NCBI GenBank assembly: GCA_963920665.1
Contig: OY987271.1
Coordinates: 4,094,501 to 4,158,500, forward strand
Length of the DNA stretch: 64,000 nt
DNA from: Straminergon stramineum
Lineage: Eukaryota > Streptophyta > Bryopsida > Hypnales > Calliergonaceae
Direction of reading: 5' to 3'
Numbering within the stretch: position 1 is the stretch's first letter; the number at the start of each line of letters is the position of its first letter. A program made the position numbers and the translations under genes. Positions 59,719 to 64,000 of this stretch are shown one piece after another. Under the pieces are notes generated by a model. The model ran no database searches. It was given only the letters and a program-made list of their open reading frames with translations, and was not told where the DNA came from.

Positions 59719-60667
59719 ATGACGGGGTCGGGCATGTCACCGTGTGCTGCTTGCAAGTTGCTGAGGCGCAGATGCACGCGAGATTGCGTATTTGCGCCCT
59801 ACTTCCCTCCCGATGAGCCTCAGAAGTTCGCCAACGTCCACAAGGTCTTCGGCGCTGCCAACGTTAACAAAATGCTCCAGGTTAGACTCTAGCTCCGCAT
59901 TGATCATGCTCATCTCCACCATTTCTCGTGTCCTTGTATAGCAAAGTTTTCAGATTAGGCAGCAGATTCTGAGTATTTTCAGAAAAACACACAAGACATT
60001 TTACTGCTCCCGGAGCATCTCTCCAGCTCCTCTAACTGGCTTCTCGTTAGAAGTTCATCTCGAGTGTTGCATTGTGTCCATCTACACTCATACCACTTTA
60101 CCCTTACACACTGGGGTCTTCACTTTTTCACTATTGCGTAGTTTGGATGTTCGTGAGGCAACTGTGCTACAGCAAACGGTACAGTGGCAAGCGTGCAGGA
60201 TGTTCTAGAAGGTCATTTTCGAGAAGGTCATTAAAAAGAGGTTGAGCGTATTTTGTAAGCTTTTCAGAGGAGGCAGCACATTCTGATAATAAATGCGTAA
60301 ATTTGGTGTCAAGCAGGAATTACCAATGGATGCTAGAGGCGACGCAGTGAGCTCAATGGTATACGAAGCCGATGCACGAGTACGAGATCCAGTCTATGGT
60401 TGTGTGGGCGCCATATCCTCCCTGCAACAGCAAGTTGCACATTTGCAAACTCAGTTAGCGGTCGCCAATGCGGAGATTGTGTGCATGCGGATGCACACCC
60501 CGGATCATTCCACCTCCGATTCCATGCACTATCATCATCAGCAGGGAATGTCGTCTCCACTGCAGCCGCAATCTCCTGAGCTTCAAAATCACTACCGGGA
60601 TCCCTACAGGCCCACGCAATACCACCGCATGGACAACGCGGAGCTCCCGGAGCTTCTGTGGACGTGA
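59719..60667 (+). CDS. LBD: Class I LOB-domain (LBD/ASL) transcription factor, two exons
   Basis: Exon 1 is 59719-59880, the GT..AG intron is 59881-60316, and exon 2 is 60317-60667; the product is 170 residues. The junction is phase 0 between KMLQ and ELP, the usual intron position of LBD genes. The zinc-binding C block CAACKLLRRRCTRDC has cysteines 9, 12, 19 and 23 (C-X2-C-X6-C-X3-C). The GAS block runs from about FANVHKVFGAANVNKMLQ to VRDP (Pro79). The coiled-coil heptads L90, L97, L101 and I108 fit L-X6-L-X3-L-X6-L, defining class I. GDAVSSMVYEADARVRDPVY and GCVGAISSLQQQV are closest to the LBD3/LBD4 group, which act in meristem and vascular boundary control in Arabidopsis. The C-terminus is Q/P/H-rich and ends ELLWT. 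A nuclear DNA-binding protein. The start was chosen as the first ATG in frame before the C block; the second, at codon 6, is possible. Confidence 0.95.
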
Positions 60668-60885
60668 CTGGCTATGGAAGGATTTCAAGCGTTATGTATT
60701 TATGTAGCATTTGTTATCTTTTTTCTTTCACGTTGGGTACCTCGCCCGGACTGCGATGCGGCTTGTAGAGATCAACTCGTCGCGCGCCACCCAGTGGCGG
60801 TCTTGTACATGTATGAAAGCGCTCCCTGTCAGGAAAATTTATAATTTTAAAATTTTTGGGAAGCTTTCCATTCTAGGTTTGTGTC

Positions 60886-61895
60886 TCCGGAGACCAATCA
60901 CAGGCTTCGATCTGATTAGCTTGTAGTATGAGGCCTTCCAGAGAGACGTCTTACCTGAGTGATCGCTCACTTAATTTTGTTGGGCAGGAGTAGCTCTGAT
61001 CTGCGAAAGATCATTATGAACGGCAGTCATTTGTATGAAGTACATTGTGTATCTTCTTCTTTTCCCAGAATGTATCGAATTAGATGACGATCTCTTGCCT
61101 CTTCGTTGCTAAGAACACTTGAACTGACTCCAGAGACCAATCACTGGCTACAGGAGGAGGCCTTCCGGGTACACAGTTCGCTCACTTTTGTTGGGCAGGT
61201 CACGCAGTTGTAGCTTGATCTGCGAAAGATCATTAAGTAAACCCTTAAAGACTATTTCATGTCCGGGCTTGGTCTGACTTCATTAGATTTCTACATTAAA
61301 ACGCACATTTCAAAATTTTGATATTTTTCATATAGGTCTAAAATTAATCCCATTTATTCATAATTAAGAACATCAAATTGAATTTCACATGATTTTTTAA
61401 AGAAATTTCTTTGTAAAAATCATAGAAATTACAAAATTCTTTCAATAGTGTGAAATTCTTATGAAAAATGAAAATCATAGTGACGAAAACATCATGGTTA
61501 AATTGATGCACTCCTTGGGCTCACAACCAGAGAAATTCAATAGAAAAAGTTCAAAAGTGGTGTATTTTGAGCTCTCAAGATGCTATCTTCAAATTGTCAC
61601 AAAAATTGCAATTTTAAAAATTTTAGAAAAAAAATTGCAAATGAAATAAAATGTAGTTTATTGGAGCTACATTTTCTCAGTTAAGTTTTTAAATATTCGA
61701 AATTAAGACCTATGTGAAAATTCAAGTTTTGACTTTCAAAATGCTCAGGGTGCTTGCAATGTCCATTTAAGGGTTAACAGGAGTCATTAACACCTGTATG
61801 ACGGAGTTACACTGTTTGTCTTCTTTCTTGCAGAATGAGTTCAATGAGATGGCGATCTCTTACCTCTCTTTGATATTGGAAGCACTTAATCTTGG
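60886..61895. repeat. 243-bp tandem duplication downstream of LBD, second copy interrupted
   Basis: Copy 1 is 60886-61128. Copy 2 starts at 61129, is interrupted by the element at 61238-61777 and continues to about 61895. Shared parts include GAGACCAATCAC, GAGGCCTTCC, TTTTGTTGGGCAGG, GATCTGCGAAAGATCATTA, then AGTCATT, TGTATGA, CAGAATG and GACGATCTCTT/GGCGATCTCTT. Copy 1 acts as an empty-site reference for the insertion in copy 2. Confidence 0.85.
61238..61777. mobile_element. TTAA element (family Q) inserted in the LBD 3' duplication
   Basis: 540 bp with ends TAAACCCTTAAAGAC (left TTAA mutated to TAAA) and GTCCATTTAAGGGTTAA. The uninterrupted sister segment at 61011-61030 reads TCATTATGAACGGCAGTCAT, where copy 2 has TCATTAAG, the element, and then CAGGAGTCAT; this fixes the boundaries independently. 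The interior is AT-rich and not obviously shared with the other families. Non-coding. Confidence 0.78.
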
Positions 61896-63317
61896 ATTTT
61901 TATGTTTTGTTGTAACCTTGGGCGGTTCGTACCAGGCTTCAGCTTCAAACATTACAAATGATTCTATCTCGAAAGTGACCTTTGCCTGCAACGCTGAAGT
62001 CCTTCATTGTGCGGTCCCTATCTGTAGGTGGGAATTAAACATTGGATATGGAAGTCATGGTTAAGTTACATCTTGAGCACAATTTTGTCGTTTAGGGTTA
62101 TGGTGACTTCTTTTAAGACCCTTGATTGAGCAAGATTGAGTGCTGCCAGCCATTGAGGGTTATGTCCAATACTCCAATGACATGAAAGTTCAGCCTCGTC
62201 ATAGGGAAACCCATCCCTCACACTCCCAGCACCCATAATGAGGCTGTACTTCACATTACTCAGTCAAATACCATATTTAAAGCGATTCCCACGAATCAGA
62301 GATTTAAAGAACTCGAGTCTAGCATCTTTGCGTGGATACTCGATTTAAAATAAGTATTAAAAATTGAAAAATACATATATGCATTTAAAAAAAAATTGGT
62401 ATCGAAAGCCGTATTGAGTAAGAGTCAGTCAGAGGAGTTCAAGTGAAGCAGTGACACTACCGAGCATTGATTTTCGCAGAAAATTTGATAAAGTTCGCAC
62501 GTTTCTTGATGCCAATATATTACGATCACGTAATGAGGATATTCTGATCGGCAACGGCAACTGTTCAGCAACGCCAGGTACAATAGCATCAATAGCAGGT
62601 CGGAACGTTAAACGGTGGCATATTTTAGTATTTCTAGGTCAAAAGTTCGGTATACTAAATCAATGAACTGAACTATGACACCAACAGGTGGCTGAATATG
62701 TATATTTCCATTTGCTTATGGTTAAGGAGACATGCTGACAAAGAACTACTTCACGCTGCCAGCAGCTACGAAACTCAAAACAACCTAGCGAATAAATTTC
62801 ATAGCAATTGTTATCTAGGCAGGCGTGAACATACAAAAAGCATACAGCCTCTAAATCTCTGACTTTTGCCAGAACTCTTCAGAAAACCATAGCCCTGAAA
62901 GCCGGCCAACATTCCTCGAGAAGGAGAATATGCAATAACTTGTACAAGGTGGATAGGAGCTATATCAAAGGTTCGCTCTTGCAACCAGTTTTGAATATAT
63001 AAGCTAGTTGGACAGCTCCCTTTGGTGTTGATTGCGTCCCTGCAGCACATCGTAATGTTAGCCTTGTCCATCAGGCATCAGTAGTTGTAATTTGAACGGA
63101 ATCGAGTTCAATTATCTGTTTTGGTAAAAGACATGCAAATAGAATAACAGCAACCCCTCCCGTACAATGCGCATCTCTTCTGCTGAACACCTGATTCCAA
63201 TGCAGTATCCATATAATATAAACTGTACCCTGGTGATTGAATTTCATGGTGGACCACCAAGCAATCTCGTTGACGGTCATAACTTCCTAGCGAGGACAAA
63301 TAACTTCCCAAAACAGC
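61896..63317. other. Convergent intergenic region between LBD and ELP4
   Basis: The part next to 63317 should contain the ELP4 3' UTR on the minus strand. Overlapping minus-strand frames at 62811-63311 match no protein family. Nothing else recognised. Confidence 0.45.
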
Positions 63318-64000
63318 TCAGAAGTCGTATTTTGAGGGAGCGTTAGCTGGTTGACCACATAGAAGACTTGCTGCACTCCCACTTCCAGAATCCCCTGAGG
63401 TTGCATCCACGGGTGCAAATTGTAGGCGCTCTAAAGTTAGCTTCTTCCTTCTGACAACCTTCATCGTATGAACGTTGGCATTAGGAACACTGGGAACCTG
63501 CATGACAAAAAAGATGCATCAATAAAGTGTACAAAACTTAAACATGAATGATTAAGACTAGATTGCATCCTTTAAATATAACTAAATCATTCAGTGACAA
63601 TGACAAATCGTCTACAGTTTGAGCAACAGGATGATGCAGAATGGCTATAATTGTTGCTACGATCATCTAAATTCAGAACAGCAAAAAGAAAACATACTTG
63701 AGTGTTTATAGAGGACAGCTTGTGCACACGGAGGAAGCCCACAATTTCGTGATAATCTGTTAGCATCCCAGCCATCTCTTTATCTTCGTCTACATCAAGC
63801 AAAACCACCAGTGATAAGCAGCTAAACCTCTTCAAATAAGCACAAGACTTCACAATATTAATGATGAAATTTGTCTCAGGCAGAAACACTACTCACCAAG
63901 GACAGCTTCCACAGACACCAGAATATCTGCAAAATGCTGCCATCGAATAGCCATCGTAGGTCTCAACAAAGATGCAGGAAACGTGATAACTGCCACAGAG
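63318..64000 (-). CDS. ELP4: Elongator complex protein 4, C-terminal exons (partial)
   Basis: Three exons are visible on the minus strand: 63897-64000 (continues beyond the window), 63698-63789 and 63318-63497, joined in phases 1 and 0 with GTGAGT/TAG and GTATGT/CAG sites. They encode the last 124 residues. Family marks are ITFPASLLRP with RWQHFADILVSVEAVLDEDK, then GFLRVHKLSSINTQVP, then the basic strand RRKKLTLERLQFAPVD and the conserved C-terminal end SKYDF (compare ...LDF in other Elp4 proteins). ELP4 forms the RecA-like Elp4-Elp5-Elp6 ring of Elongator, needed for wobble-uridine (U34) tRNA modification. The serine/glycine/alanine-rich linker SGDSGSGSAAS before the tail is typical of plant forms. 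The gene converges on LBD. Confidence 0.93.

Noticed and set aside
59737..59922. Minus-strand frame of 61 residues
   Set aside because: Exact shadow of LBD exon 1 on the opposite strand.

Overview
This is nuclear DNA of a land plant, AT-rich and gene-poor. Three genes are recognisable, all with spliceosomal GT..AG introns: COX5C (cytochrome c oxidase subunit 5C, plus strand, about 6.9-8.0 kb), a class I LOB-domain transcription factor (plus strand, 59.7-60.7 kb) and the 3' end of ELP4 (Elongator subunit 4, minus strand, running off the window at 64.0 kb). LOB-domain proteins and COX5C place the sequence in the plant lineage. The wide intergenic desert, the abundance of small inverted-repeat elements and the intron inside the COX5C coding region would fit a bryophyte, lycophyte, fern or gymnosperm, but I cannot name a species.

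Layout. 1-4.5 kb: a fold-back element, a non-autonomous CACTA element with a TCT target duplication, and several short inverted-repeat elements. 4.9-8.0 kb: COX5C, preceded by a second exon that looks like an alternative first exon, with a 90-bp near-perfect palindrome and a four-unit 128-bp minisatellite inside the introns. 8-55.8 kb: about 48 kb in which I find no convincing gene and which is built largely of short DNA elements. 12.6-14.2 kb and 37.7-39.1 kb are low-copy islands without the common repeats. 55.8-59.7 kb is the upstream region of the LBD gene. LBD and ELP4 converge on 60.9-63.3 kb, which holds a 243-bp tandem duplication interrupted by one transposable element.

The outstanding pattern is a set of elements whose ends are always TTAA plus CCCCTAAA-like bases, with the mirror image at the other end. 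Seventeen paired copies and several solo ends fall into at least six size families (about 230-1,800 bp) and cover roughly 12 kb. No direct repeat other than TTAA flanks them, and one copy sits in a duplicated segment whose sister copy lacks it. TTAA targets with CCC-starting termini are the signature of the piggyBac superfamily, which is not normally reported as a source of miniature elements in land plants. That assignment is inference, because no transposase is present here. Families A, B and E also share an internal motif about 165 bp from one end, pointing to a common ancestor.

Further inverted-repeat families (mariner-like with TA ends, MULE-like with long target repeats, and several unassigned) are described individually. 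No rRNA, functional tRNA, CRISPR or LTR retrotransposon was recognised.
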